Part shown: positions 13,411 through 25,971 of the stretch, one piece after another
How positions within the stretch are numbered: the stretch's first letter is position 1
Layout of the letters: each line of letters opens with the position of its first letter
Assembly (NCBI RefSeq): GCF_003711515.1
Contig: NW_021167086.1
Span: forward strand, 1,263,149-1,327,148
Length of the DNA: 64,000 bases
Direction: 5' to 3'
Source: Sodiomyces alkalinus F11
Taxonomy: Eukaryota > Ascomycota > Sordariomycetes > Glomerellales > Plectosphaerellaceae
Translations under genes and position numbers: made by a program
The notes under the pieces: model-generated
The model's database searches: none
What the model was told of the DNA's origin: nothing
What the model saw: only the letters and a program-made list of their open reading frames with translations

Positions 13411-14180
13411 ATTATAGTATATAACGGTAATATCACGCTATTAATCTATCTATTTAGTAATCTTCTTAAGATTATTCGGAGCCTTATAAATATACTATTA
13501 ATACTAGCTTATAGCAGTCTTTCTATAGTTTACGATATACTATAGTATTAGTTTCTATAGCTCTATATACCTCGGTAGCTTTATCGCTATAGAGGAGGGC
13601 GTTAAACTCTAAGGGAGCGATAAAGGTAGTAAACTACGCGGCTATAGCTTTTATCTCTTATTCGTATTTTTCGAAAGTATATTTCTTTTATTTAAACTCT
13701 TTATAGTCTAATAACTATAGGCCATTCTTTTCGTAAATGTAAGATCTATCTAGTAGATAGGAATTTATACTAAGGCTATATATGGGAGACGGTATATTTC
13801 GGACTAGTAGAGTAGATAGATTCTATAATAGGGTCTTTGGGTTATAGATACATCTAGGCTCTGTTTATTTTCGCTACTATCTTATACTAACGGTTCTTGG
13901 ACTTTAAGTCAGTATAGCTAGTATAAATAGCCTTAAGGGTCTCGGATATCTTGCTGGTTAAGTTATTATATATTAAAGTTATAAGTTTTAGTCAGTTATA
14001 TCTTGCTATAGTGGCCCCGCTAGTAAGACTCTTAAAATATAGAAAAATAAGGATAAGTAGATAAATAAAGCTAAGCCTCTTAATTATCGAATATAGTATA
14101 ACTGTAAAAGAATAAATACGATAAGAATAGTTAGATTAAGAGATTCTAAATTCATCGTATTAAAGCCGCAGACCGTTCTA
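13411..14180. other. Decayed repeat with minus-strand pseudo-coding
   Basis: This is RIP-type sequence. A minus-strand frame near 13560-13900 is interrupted mainly by TAG/TAA. Its translation contains phrases such as YIYEKNG, LLDYKEFK and AAQFTTFIAPLEFNALLY when stops are read as Gln, but I cannot assign it to a family. Host-like composition resumes near 14180. Confidence 0.4.
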
Positions 14181-14640
14181 AAAACATGTGGTTGTAGGAG
14201 GTAAAATTGATGCTCGACAATCCTACGGATATCCACCTTCCGTGCCTAAGCGCGTAATCGGACGTCAGGTTATTCCACCCCGAGGGAGGTCTGTGCGACA
14301 CTTATCTACACACACACCATATAATAAGTGCTTGTCACGCACCGTACATTTGGTGTCCGGCAAAACCTCGGGTTTACACTTCCTTGAGCAAAATCTTAGA
14401 CTACTAACCTTCTCCTTCTGCTAACCCACAACATATATACTCGGTTGTCTGCGCAATTCTACTAATTGGGCGCTCATAACATTTATTTTTGAATGCTATC
14501 CTTCTCGCACTCGAAAAGTACACCATTCCAATACGGGTTTGCAGGCCGGAAAGACATGTTTCCCTAAAGAGTCGTGCCCATTCCGTCCTCGTTTGTTACG
14601 GCGCACGCTCTCCGACAGGGTAGGAGCCTCTGACGGTACC
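14181..14640. other. Upstream region of the mitochondrial L2 gene
   Basis: Host-like composition, no recognised gene. An ATG at 14539 is in frame with the L2 gene, but the next in-frame ATG (14641) is preferred for its better context and its presequence-like start. Confidence 0.5.
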
Positions 14641-15985
14641 ATGGCACGGCCTCGCATGTTTCTGAGGGCCGTCGAGGGTTCCCCAGCTCTCTTCTGCTTA
14701 GCAGGTCTCCGACCTTTCGTTGCACGACATTTCTCGACCGGATATGTAGCTCGACAGGCTGCGGGCGCCGTTGAAGGCGGCCACTCAGGCAACTCGGTTG
14801 TCAGCGAGTACGCCGCCCCTGATACCGGCGCGTCTTCCAACGTGAAGGAGTCGGTCATTATGCGCACATACAAACCCCGCACGCCCGGCGTCCGTCATCT
14901 GAAGCGGCCTATCAATGATCATCTCTGGAAAGGCCGGCCTTTCCTCCCCCTGACCTTCCCCAAAAGGGGTCACGGCAAAGGCGGTCGCAATTCCACAGGA
15001 AAAATTACCATCCGACATAGAGGCGGCGGTGCCAAGAGGAGGATTAGAACTGTCGATTTTCATCGCTGGAAAGGAGGTCCGCACATTGTCGACCGAATAG
15101 AGTACGATCCGGGACGAAGTGCCCATATCGCTCTGGTTACCAATCAAGCCAACGGTAGCAAGAGCTACATCCTTGCTGCCGAGGGTATGAGGGCTGGCGA
15201 TGTCATCCAGAGCTATCGTTCGGGCATTCCCAAAGCCCTGCTTGATAGTATGGGAGGAGTCATTGACCCCGGTATTTTGGCTGCCAAAACGGCGTGGAGG
15301 GGCAATTGCCTTCCAATGCATATGATCCCGGTTGGGACGGTCATTTTCAATGTTGGATCACAGGCCAAGGGCCCTGCTGTCTTTTGCCGTAGTGCGGGAA
15401 CTCATGCCATTGTCGTCTCCAAGGAGGAAGAGACGAGAGATGATGGAACAAAAGTCATGACTGGCAAGTATGTCACCGTGAGGCTACAGAGCGGCGAAAT
15501 CCGCCGGGTCAGCAAGGATTCATGTGCCACGATTGGTGTTGCCAGCAACCCTCATCATCAATACAGACAACTTGGCAAGGCTGGGAGAAGTCGTTGGCTC
15601 AACATACGACCGACGGTCCGTGGTGTCGCCATGAATTCAGGTAAGTTGCGGGGCCTTTGTTTCCCCGTTTCACGTTTACTAGGCTGGACGTTTGGCTGAA
15701 ATTTGACGCGTAGTCGATCATCCTCACGGTGGTGGCCGAGGCAAATCCAAGGGCAATCGCCATCCCACAAGTCCCTGGGGCACACCGGTATGTTAACTTG
15801 AGCTCTTTCCCTCCTGCGTATTCCCCTTTCGGTGGCTGTCACACTCTTACTAACCACCTAAAAACCCGTCTTAGGCTAAAGGTGGCTATAAAACTCGTCG
15901 GAAGCACAACTACAACAAGTGGGTTGTCGACCCCCGTGTCCGAAACATGGGAAAGAGGCGGAATAAGCAGTCAAAGGGCGACTGA
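14641..15985 (+). CDS. RML2: Mitochondrial 54S ribosomal protein uL2m (394 aa, three exons)
   Basis: Core protein of the mitochondrial large ribosomal subunit, needed for the peptidyl-transferase region (family knowledge). Exons are 14641-15640, 15714-15787 and 15875-15985; introns (73 and 87 bp) are GTAAGT..TAG and GTATGT..TAG. Splicing joins AATTCAG to TCGATCATCC and gives the signature VDHPHGGGRGKSKGNRHP in exon 2, followed by the basic tail ending NMGKRRNKQSKGD. DHPHGGG contains the histidine implicated in peptidyl transfer in bacterial L2. The RNA-binding fold starts near residue 115 (GRNSTGKITIRHRGGGAKRR). The N-terminus MARPRMFLRAVEG...VARHFST is Arg-rich, without acidic residues before E12, and looks like a mitochondrial presequence cleaved near RHF/ST. 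The ATG at 14641 sits in ACCATGG; an in-frame ATG at 14539 would add 34 residues. Confidence 0.93.
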
Positions 15986-16684
15986 GCCAGATGAACTCCA
16001 TTCATTGCTCTAGGCTCCCAACGATCTTGTTTCTCCGAAGCAAGCGGCCATGGGGGCGGTGAAAATGTATTATTACTGTAGTACTGGTTGTCTGCATATT
16101 TGCTCTCGGGGAGGGAACTTGCCGTCCCTCAACTGTGAGATAGATGACGGCGTTGTTTGTGTCGCTCTCTTTCTTTCACGGTGCTTCGGCCCGCCTCAAG
16201 TGTACGTTCAAGCCTCGATGTCATCCCATGTTCCTCTACCACCGTCCTGGGGCATCTTCCAAGTCCTTTGCAATGTGTGAAAGAGGGTCAACCCGGTGAT
16301 TTCCACAATCATTTCAGCCTTTCTTTATGTATTCTGCATCTCACCGCACCCAATAGGCGGACTGACTGACCCATCTCCAAAAGATTGACTAGTAAATCGT
16401 TCTCAATTTTTTTTTTTTTTTTTGGCTTCGGCAGCCCATGGTGTAGGACGAATCGCCGGTGAAATCATAAGCCGTTTCACAAGCCCGAACAGATTTCCCC
16501 GAGAGACGCCTGGAATCTTCCTCCGAAGTGACCACCCCCTCGTTCACTCAATGACGCGGAGCGATCCCAACCTAAACCCCTAACGCCGCCATGAGTAACA
16601 AAACAACAGACCAGTTGCTCCCATCCAAAAAGCAAGGTTTCAGTTGCCCACATTCGTCAATGGTGATCGTGAGGCTCATTCCGG
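15986..16684. other. Intergenic: L2 3' flank
   Basis: Host composition; short open frames only, none with recognisable domains. A run of 17 T lies at 16407-16423. The region separates the convergent L2 and small-protein genes, so it should carry both 3' UTRs. Confidence 0.5.
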
Positions 16685-16951
16685 TTAGAGTGTTGCCATG
16701 CGCTCCTCAACGCCACTCCAGTAAACAATGGGACGAGGTTCAAGAATGTCCAAGTCGCTCCCAAATTTCCTGCGTTCCTCTTCCTGACCGAGGATGCAAG
16801 GCTGACGAAAGATGATGCTGTTAACGGTGCGTGCTTGGGAGGACGCGACGCTGCGATAGGACCTGCTGCCGCTGGTTGCTCGTGACGATGTCGAGGAGCG
16901 CCGGGAAGGGGTGCGCAGTGCCATCATGGCTTCCATATATGCGGACTGCAT
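16685..16951 (-). CDS. Small conserved-looking fungal protein (88 aa), function unknown
   Basis: A single minus-strand frame. The N-terminal half is Ser/Arg-rich and probably disordered (TPSRRSSTSSRATSGSRSYRS). The C-terminal half is acidic and ordered-looking: RQPCILGQEEERRKFGSDLD, then ILEPRPIVYW and GVEERM close to the C-terminus. This arrangement, a disordered start then an E-rich helix and an 'EPRP..YWG..EER' end, resembles small uncharacterised proteins I recall from other filamentous ascomycetes; that is memory, not a search. Two nearby Met codons at residues 6 and 9-10 are alternative starts. Codon use is ordinary and the gene is convergent with the L2 gene. It could still be a chance frame. 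Confidence 0.5.
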   Translation of the reverse strand: MQSAYMEAMMALRTPSRRSSTSSRATSGSRSYRSVASSQARTVNSIIFRQPCILGQEEERRKFGSDLDILEPRPIVYWSGVEERMATL

Positions 16952-18033
16952 ATCTATTCGGTTCGATGGCCTTCGGGGACGCCGATGGGATTTCCGTACA
17001 ACAAACGAGCGGCTTGCAGCTAGGTGCGTGCGTTGACTTATGACAGGGATGCGGCAGATAAAGATGTGTTCGTTTCCAGAAGACTAAGAGGAACTGAATG
17101 GTTGAAAATGATAATCGCTGGGAGAAAACCACGCACAGCCAGCTGTCCGGGAAATGAATGAACGAGTGTATGACTTGCAGAAACGAATGGAGTTGAGCGA
17201 GTGACAGGGCGTCAGGACGGGCCCTCGTCAAGACTGATGGAGGTCGATAGGAACGCGAACTCGGGCAGGACGTTCATACTGATAAATGGCACTATGTTCC
17301 TCCGTTGGATGATTTTCAGGGGATGCTGGACAAGTGATGGGTCAGACCCTGCATAATCTGCAACCCCTTTGCTCCTGGGGAACAGTGCACGTACGAAGTA
17401 ATTACCTTATTGACCCAGCTGGTCAATGCGTGGACGTACGGATAGTGACCAACCAAGGCACCTCGCCTTGTACAACTTTGCCTTGCTTTGTTTGCACCCA
17501 TAGGCCGTTCTTTGTAAACACCTTCTCAGGAGGGCTCTTGTACAACACCGCGTCATACACTCGAAGACGCGTTGTCGGCACTTCACTCTCACCCGGAGTC
17601 GCATCTCGGTCTAGAATTAATTCGGACGAATATACTTATTCGTACGACTCTTTCATCCTAGGTAGGGAGGGAGTATTATTCCGCGTGTACGGAAGCAAAG
17701 TGGTCACCAATGACATTACCTTGGTAATATCGACCAAACCTTGTCGGACCCCCACTCCACTTTTACCACGTTCATCAGACTATCCGTAGTTTCATCCGGA
17801 TGATGAGACTATCCTGCGACTTGTCGGGAAGATGACGAGACACACACGGAGGCGGTGACCCACAGGGGCCAAAGCGAAGTCGGATACAGCACGGGCTGAC
17901 GATTTTGTACCTAGCATGTGCCACGGAAAAGGTTGGGTGGACCAAGAAACGATAATAAGAAAAAAACTCCCCAGGGCCCCGAAAAAGAGGTCCATTTTCT
18001 GGCATCCGAGGCAATACCCGGTATATTCAAACA
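16952..18033. other. Intergenic, no supported gene
   Basis: Host-like composition. Open frames of 136 codons (minus, 16821-17231) and 151 codons (plus, 17334-17789) lack domains, bias and splice logic, and overlap each other's antisense frames. No RNA gene is recognised before the tRNA at 18034. Confidence 0.5.
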
Positions 18034-18146
18034 GGCCGGCTGGCTCAATTGGTAGAGCGTCTGACTACGATTGATTTGAACATCTGAACGAAAAATCATT
18101 CAAATTGTTTATCAGGAGGCTGCAGGTTCGAGTCCTGCGTCGGTCA
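18034..18146 (+). tRNA. tRNA-Arg (anticodon ACG) with a 40-bp intron
   Basis: A full cloverleaf can be drawn. Acceptor GGCCGGC pairs with GTCGGTC through two G-U pairs; the D-stem is GCTC/GAGC; the anticodon stem is TCTGA/TCAGG; the T-stem is GCAGG/CCTGC around TTCGAGT; the discriminator is A. Loop bases C, T, then ACG at 18067-18069, then A. The intron is 18071-18110, one base 3' of the anticodon at the canonical 37/38 position. Internal promoter boxes are visible: A box TGGCTCAATTGG (18041-18052) and B box GGTTCGAGTCC (18125-18135). ACG would be deaminated to ICG and read CGU/CGC/CGA Arg codons. Confidence 0.92.
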
Positions 18147-18172
18147 TAATTTCTGAAGTCCACTCTCCTTTC

Positions 18173-18210
18173 TTTTTGCTTCTTTTTGCTTCTTCTTTTT
18201 TTTTTTTTTT
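18173..18210 (+). terminator. RNA polymerase III T-tract terminator of the tRNA
   Basis: The first T5 run (18173-18177) lies 27 bp after the tRNA. A T15 run follows at 18196-18210 as backup. Confidence 0.75.
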
Positions 18211-18390
18211 GCAGTGTCGAAAACTACCTGTGGAAATAAAGCTGTATACCTAGATACAAAGGTGACATGAAATTACTACGTAAAATGCAAAGCCGGTATA
18301 TTTACACCTCCGACGCCATGCTCGAATTACCACTATAAGGAGAAAAATCGGATGTTCAACGCTAGGACAACATACACGCTAAATGATGGC

Positions 18391-21300
18391 TCAATACTCA
18401 CTCCAATCCTGCCTACGCACTGTCGCACTCCTCCGGATACTTTCCACCCAAGCCGAGTCGTCCAAAATATCGTTAACCTGGGAGGGACTGACAACACTGG
18501 TTCGCCGACTGGTTTCCCTGGATGCGGGACCCGGCTCCAACAACTCAAAACTGAATGCCGAGGGTGCTGACTGATGCTGCGGAGACGACGGGTGGGATCG
18601 AGGCATACTAAGGGGATGTGGTGAGGTCGACTCGTGAAGAGACGATCCCCTATTGGTGTCTGACCAGCTCCTTGGGCGTGCTCTGGCAGCGTCGTCCACG
18701 CTAAGCATGGATGTCTGGGCCTGCGCACTCTCGCGCTCGCGCGGTGTCGTGGTCCGCTCTTCGCCAATATCACTTTCGTCGTCCACGAGGATATCCGGAA
18801 TATCAAGCTGTGGGATAGCGGTCATGCGCCCGGCTCTCTTGCGTTCCATGTGTCTCTTGAATTGCCTTGAATAGTACCTATATAACCAGACGGTTCAGAC
18901 ATTGGCGTCACATGAGATATGCATACATGGCATGGATCTTGGTGGTTTACTTACCAGGTATCAAAGAAACCAAGCACGGTCCTCCTGCGCACTTCCTCAT
19001 CCACTCGCTGCAGCCTCGCTCGACGGCGCAAGAATTCCTCGAGTCTAGACGTCAACGGGCACAAGCCGTGGTGAGCGTTCTGTCCCGCAGTATACGTCCA
19101 GGTTTTGGCGAAGGGAGCTGGGCTTACCTCAAGCTTTTGCTGTCGCTGATGATGTTGTAATGTGCCAATATCATAAGAACTGTCGTGAATGCAATGCCTC
19201 TGTCGGGGTCGGCGGAGACCATGACTTCCTCGAAGAAGATGTTGAATCGCCGACGTCGTTCGCGAACTTTGGCGACGTCAATCTGGGCTAGTCGTCCGTT
19301 GAGTCGCTCGATATCGACGCCGCTAAAGGCGCTCGTCGTCGCGATTGAAGTATGTCTTGAAGGAGACGGGTCGTTGCGAACATCCTCCAATATTCGGCTA
19401 ACAGAGTCTTCCGCATCGTAGATGCGCATCTCGAAGACCCCAGAAAGTTCGCCGAGGAGGCGGGGGAAGGCCTCCTTGCTGATGAAACCGGTCCCCGCGG
19501 GGTCAACACTTCGCCATGCCTCCTTGAAGCGGCGAATCTCGTCGCGGTCGACAGCAGCGATGCCGCTTGAGCGCTGATAGACGTAGCTGAAGCTCTCGTA
19601 TATTAGCGAGACGAAGAGATTAACAAAGATGTACATGCTGAGAATGTTCCAGAGGACGAAGAGGAACCGGGCCCAGGGCTTGCTGCCGCAGTCGCTCTGA
19701 AAAAAGTCGGCATCGTCGACGCAGAACGGCGGCTCTATGTTGGCAAAGTCTTCCATGACAATGTTCCAGCCTTCACCTGCGCTCATGCGGAAAAGTAGTA
19801 TAAGCGCGTGTGGAACAGTCCGGAAGTTGATGTTGCTCGTCTCGTCTGACCCGAACCGTGTTAAGCTGAAGGCCTGTGTAAGCGCGATGGCGAAGACGAT
19901 ATAAAAGACAAACCAAGTGGCAAGCAGGTTGCCGATGGCTGGGAGACTCGCAGCTGCTGTCTTGAACAGTTGGTCTAGCGCATCGTTTCGAGGGATGAGA
20001 AGAAGCACGATGGCAACAAGGAAAGACTTGTGGACTTGGACGTAGATCTCGCCTTCCAGGATGTCTTCCCTCTTAGATGCACGGATTATCACCGCTAAAG
20101 TCGTCGAGATGAAAGCGCCTCCGACGGCTATCAGGGAATACACGTCCCAAGAGCTCCTGCGAAACCTAGCCCATCCGAGCCCCACGAGACGGATGACAAC
20201 ATTGGCCATGTAGATCAGTACCAGGACCAGGAAGAGAAAGTCCCTCGTTCTCGACCACCATTGGGGTTCCTGGCGGAATTCCATCATGAGCAGGATCAGG
20301 TGAAGAACCAGCACGGCCGTCATGCCCTGGTACCACATGCCCCTTTTCTCGATGGCGCGTTTGTGGCACCACTTCTTCCACGTCTTCTCTGACTCGTCAT
20401 AAGACGTTTTCGAAGGCGAGACCTGCCGCAGTAGCTTTCGGAGTTCGAGCCACGAACGTTGCTCTGCCGTTAGAAATGCAACGCCAGTCTGCTCGGTATA
20501 ATTTCGCATGAAGACGGCGATAAACAGAGTGAGCACAAAGACGGTTCCCAGCAAGTTGTAAATGATGAAAAATAGCGCGTTGCCCTGCGCCGCTAAGCGC
20601 TGTGGTTGCATGCCGCGCCCAGTAATGGCTTGGGCCGCAAAGGACACGTCGACCCAGCCCTCTTGACTTAGGATCGAGAAGAGAATGAAGATGGAATTCC
20701 CAAAGTCGTCGAAATTGAAATAGTCATTGGACGCAGAGCGAGGACACAGCATGGGCCAGTCATCGTTGAACGGGGTGCAGTTGAACTCGCCGTAACAGTC
20801 CATTAGAGAAACGATGGCGCCATCGTTGTCGTCGTTGCACGAGATCATGAGTCCATTAAAGAGATTCAGGCCGTAGATGGCAAACGGGATGAGCAGCGAA
20901 AGGGAGACGAAAGCAGCCTATGAGAAGTGTCAGCCTGTCCATGACGCCGAAGACGGCTGGAATCCCGTATACACATACACTGACGAGCTTCCACCAGCCG
21001 AGAATAATGAGGGAGTGGAACGTGTCCCTCGCACTGTTGCTGACGTTGAGTAACCGCAGAGCTCGCAAAGCTTTGACTGCGCCGATAGCCCTCGAGATTT
21101 CTCCGTCTTGGAGGAGCAGGGTGCCAACATTAATCAAGAGAGTGATGAGAACTACACCGTCTATAATGCCCCATGAGCTGCGATAGTACGCATTAGGCGT
21201 AAAGAAGAACCCATCAGCAATGACCTTGATGACAGCTTCGGTCAGAAACACAGCGGCGAATGCAATATCTGTCCAGATATACCAGGTGAGGAAAGTGTCC

Positions 21301-24300
21301 GGGTATCGCTCCCGATACTGCTTTTGATATAACGGTGTAGTGACGCATGCGATGACAACCATGGCAACAATGGCCGCGTAGATGAGGACACTGAAGGTGT
21401 ACCAAGCGATCTTATTCGGCTCGACACCATCAAACCGTTCACTTCCCCTTCCCAGTCCAACTAGCCTTTGACATGCCCGCCGGATAGGGTTCTTGGGCGG
21501 GAGGATAAACAGGGCATTGTTGTAGGTTGGATGGCGGGCTAGGTATTCCCTTTGTGCCTTGCGACGCGCAGACGTTGCGGAGACGGCTTGTCGAGCCATC
21601 TGCCGAGGGTCGAGAGTGTCATTCGGGCCTTCAAATCGGATATTTGAATAGAAGGGATTGGGCTCCCTTCCGCTCAGGCGCAAGACGATCTTGCCCCACC
21701 AATTGGAGAAGCCAGGCTGGGAATCGCCCACGGCCAGGGTTGTTGTTCGGGTAGGGTGCTGGGACTGGTGCTGGTGCTCGTCTCCATTGGCACCTTCGTG
21801 CGAAGTATTGCTTGGATCGTCCAAGAAGTCGTGCACAACTGCATCCTTCAAAAGCATTTCCATCATGGCCGGGCCGTAATCCAGGGGGTCCTTCTTCCTC
21901 CGCGCTCTTCCAATGTTGAAAATATTGGAGAGCGCAAGATTGTTAGATGACTTGCCAAGCTCCTTTTTCTGGAGGAATGCCTTAACCTGCTCCAGCCGCT
22001 TCTCGTCCTCACTGACGTCAAAGTTCTCGTGAATGAGAGCAATGAACATGTTAATGACAATGAAGAAAGAGAGGACAAACCACCCAATCAGAAACACCGC
22101 GCCAATCCAATGGGTGTTGAATGGGGACAGGGTTTCGGTGACATCATACAGGATGTCGGTCCAGTCTTCGCTTGACAGAATCTGCCACATGCCGAGAAAT
22201 GAATTATAGATGGAGAAGAAAGATATATCCTCGTCCTCGGACAATTCTCCACGAAATAGCTGGACAGCCAAGATGGCCACAATAAATGTCATGAGGAAGA
22301 CAAACAGGATGAGATTTCCAATGCCCGTAGCATTACCGACAACCCGCCGGATCAATTTGCCGGTCATCGGAACCGCCAGGACAACACGGTACACTCGAAG
22401 TATTTGGAAGATGGTGAGCCAGGCATATACCTGCCCCGATGTCCGTATTGGAGGAACCAGGATGATGGAAGTCGCAAGGGCGAGGAATAGGTCGAACAGA
22501 TTCCGCCAGCTCTGGTGAAATGAGCGCCAGTCTGCCAAAAATCGAATGGCAATCTCCACGTCAAGAAGGCTCGTTATGACAATCTCAGTAACGTCGAGGA
22601 ACCGGGCGCGACCACCAGACATGGTCGCGCTCCGAAAGCACTGAGCCAACAGCCCCAGGGAAATGACCGCTATCCAGATTAGTTCCGTTTTGTCGTAGAT
22701 CCGCCGCAAGGGCGATGTCTTCTTCGGTCGTTTCTCTTCAGGAGGCCGTGCCAGAGGCTCACGATCGACCGCGAAAGCACTAGCTCGGCTCTCTTCCCGA
22801 ATGACCTGAAAGGACGAAGTGATCACTGCGATTAGCAGGTTGGTCAGCCAGAGGAGGAGGATCATGGTCGCGCCAGCGGTGAAAAGCGCCGCTGCTAGGT
22901 AGTCCGAATCGGTCGTGTAATACATGATATCGGTGAAGGTATTCGAGCTAATGATGACGAAAACCATTTCCAGCGACTGAAAGATATTGTCGAAGCTCAC
23001 CGTGCCTCCAAACGGATTTTGACCTTGAAGGCAGATGGAGCCGCGGGGGCATATGAAGCCTTTGGCTCTGAGACTTCCGTGGGCTAAGTCCGACAGGCTG
23101 TTTTCGTCTTGGGCGAGTACCCAGGGTTCGAGCTCCCCTGTCGTCTGGTTGACATGCCCCCCACAGAATTGAAACTGGTTGACAAACGCCATTGATCTGT
23201 CCGTTGGAGCTTCGGGGTCCAGCCAGACACATTGACGGCTTAGGCTTGACTTGAAGCTCTGTACACCAATAATGGCAAAGAGCAACCAGAAGAAGGAAAT
23301 GAGGAACGCAATCCTGACGAGAAGCGGCGCTGCCTTCTTTAAGCTGCCCAAGATGATCTATGCGCCGCTAGTGAGAAACATGATTATAACTACGTATGGT
23401 GGGTTGGGGGAAGGGGGAAGGCAGGAGGGGGAGGGAGGTCATAATCACTAACAGCGGTGCCATTCGTCAAGGCAAGCAGCCTTAGGATGCGCAAGCAGCT
23501 GATCATGCGAAAGACGTAGAGGTGGTGTTCACTTTCCAAACCCGTAAATGATAAGAAGAAAGTAATCCAATAAGAAACAATCGCTAGAAAGTCCAAACGA
23601 TTGAAAGAATGGCGCATAAACGCCCGCCGTGCGAGCTGGTAACGCTGTTGTTCTTCCACTGTCTGTGGAAGAGGTTGGCCTTGCATGAAGGTGAAGGACC
23701 TGGAAAAGGCCGACGGCCCAAGGTTGATCTGTCGCGGTGCCTTGACGGATTTCTGTCGTTGAGGCTGAAAAAGCATCCTGTACTGGTCTGCAACAGCAGC
23801 CCGGATCCCTCGTTTACGATCAATAGTGCTGTACTCGGAGGCATTGAGAATGAATCCCGACACAATGATACGTGCCATGAGCTCCAGGGTGAAGATGATG
23901 AACAGGCCGAGCATGGCGTAGTCTATCCACGTAGTGCCCCAGGTGGTTGGCCGTCCGTTTCCAGGCTCAAAGACGTTGGGAGCCGCTTCAACAGTCAAGA
24001 GAATCAATTGTAAAATGATAAGAAGTAGAATGACGGGCTCCGTGAAGGGATGTACTAGCAGATCGCAGAGCCTCCTGCGTACACCGTTTTCTGGCCCGAA
24101 TATGCCGAGTGACTTCCCCTTGAGGGGATTCCGCATTGACGGTCGGGGTTGAATTGGAGGAGAAGGCTCGGGAATGATAGACGTGTGCTGATTGATTTTC
24201 TCGCCAGTAGTGTGGAACGCCTGTGATGGATAAGAAGTATCCAACGACATAGGCACCGTGCTCATCTGTCGCTGTCGGCGACCTTCACTCGGCGAACGAG

Positions 24301-25066
24301 ATTGACGGTGAGAGACCCTGCGTTCAAAGGGTTCGCCTTCTCCGCTTATATTCACCACGCGTTGGGATATGGCACGAACGATAGAGCCGGCGCGGTAGAG
24401 CGCATCCGAGGTGGAAGGGGACCGAGATCTTTGATTTCGGGACGGCGCCGCAAGGGATTGCCCCTGGGTAAGACGACGAGCCCCAGTGCCGTCGGGTCCT
24501 AGACCCAAACCAAGCGATCCGACATTCCGATTCTGCGACGGAGTATCGTCCAAGTCCGAGACAGTCTGGAAGCTGTCTCTGCCCCTCCCCTCGGCGTCCG
24601 GCGCACTCAGGGATCCAGAAATAGGCTGTGCTCGGGAAGTGAGCGGAACGCTGTCCGACTCAAAAAAGTCGGGGTTCGTAGCCTCATCAAAGTATTGTGA
24701 TTCCCCATCCTGTAGGTCCGGAGACGATGTTCGTCCAGGTAGGTCTCGTGCTCCTTGATTGATGTCGGGTGGGAGAGCAAACTGCAATGCCGTCAGATCT
24801 ATCGGGGAGTCATTGCCGAGAATGCCGTCATCCGACCGCGTTCCATACGACTGGCCCCAATATGACACAGGAGCTGGGTCTTGGGCTGGAGGAACGGAGG
24901 AAGCCACAGATTGTTCATTGTTGCGAGTGTTGCTTGTAGGCAATTGGAGGCGGTCGAGATCAGAAGTCGACTGCGTATCAGGCTCAGAAGCCATTTCGAA
25001 ACCGGCGGACTGCGAGGCACGACGTGGCCTGGGTTGTCCTCCCGATGGATGCAGTGAACCCTTCAT
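18391..25066 (-). CDS. cch1: High-affinity calcium channel alpha subunit Cch1 (2119 aa, five exons)
   Basis: Plasma-membrane voltage-gated-type Ca2+ channel that works with Mid1 in calcium entry during stress and growth (family knowledge). Minus-strand exons are 25066-23453, 23357-20979, 20917-19128, 19044-18955 and 18877-18391; introns are 95, 61, 83 and 77 bp. All phases close and the total is 2120 codons with stop. Four repeats of six membrane segments follow a ~340-residue disordered N-terminus. The pore residues are SSNTFTD (N677), SSEDWTD (E935), SQEGWVD (E1417) and SAGEGWN (E1713), an N/E/E/E filter. S4 helices are clear in repeat I (RMISCLRILRLLALTNGT) and repeat III (VKALRALRLL), but repeat IV is nearly uncharged (VHKSFLVAIVLLLIPRNDAL). 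An EF-hand-like loop DPAGTGFISKEAF follows repeat IV, then a Ser/Arg-rich tail. Met25 (MASEP) is an alternative start. Confidence 0.95.
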
Positions 25067-25744
25067 CTGCCATCAAGCATCGCATATATGGTCTGGTAGC
25101 GCGAACGGGAAAAGATGGGACGTGAAGGAGGATCGGTCGCCTTGGTTATTAATTCGGAGGTTGCATGATTAATCCAAACTTAATACACGTCCAGGGGTAG
25201 TCGTAGCCTATGCAAAGCAGGACGAGACAGCTGACAATACTAAATGTCGTGGAATCTCTGCCATCGGAATTCCTAGGAGGACGTCGCAACGTTTGAAACG
25301 ACAGGGGTGCAGATAGGGGTGCTGATGTTGAACGGCCAGGGGCACGAACTAATCAATGTACTCAGTACGTCATGTTATTACGGAGTACTTGTACTGTTCT
25401 TTGTACTGCATACGAGTACCGCCTTGTATACCTAGGAGCACCGGTCTTCCGCCACCCCCTGTTCGGTCTTCCGGGTCTTCTTAAACCCTTTCTAGAATAG
25501 ATGATCCACTATATGCCCACCACCCGAAATTAGGTGGGTTCCCTAGGTTTCTCGATATATATAAATATAATCTAAAGAAATAGTAAATATATAGTATAAA
25601 CCCCCTCCCTTTCTTAGCTATAACTATAAGATCTACCCTACTATTACTGCTACTAACTGCTTTATAGCTAGTAGTTAGTTTTATAGTAGTTCGGCTAACT
25701 TTTAGAGACTAGAGGTGACTCGTACTGTTTCTTTGGATATATTT
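25067..25744. other. cch1 upstream region grading into transposon DNA
   Basis: The first ~400 bp have host composition and should include the cch1 promoter. From about 25550 CpA/TpG becomes scarce and TpA common, marking the edge of the RIP-affected block. No gene is seen. Confidence 0.5.
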
Positions 25745-25878
25745 AGGGAGCCGTTATTCCAACTATACCACTTGGTTATTCCGACTATAGTACGGTTATA
25801 GACCTACTTTTATAACTAATTAAATCGTAGCACCCAGCTTACTACTACTACCCTCCTATCGCTCTAGGTTTACCTCGC

Positions 25879-25880
<2 letters not shown>

Positions 25881-25971
<91 letters not shown>

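Noticed and set aside
17334..17789. 151-codon plus-strand frame between the small protein and the tRNA
   Set aside because: No family resemblance or splice support, and comparable random frames lie nearby.
18391..25066. Calcium channel gene broken into four separate frames or frameshifted
   Set aside because: Each break is a normal GT..AG intron of 61-95 bp, and all exon phases close to one 2119-residue protein.
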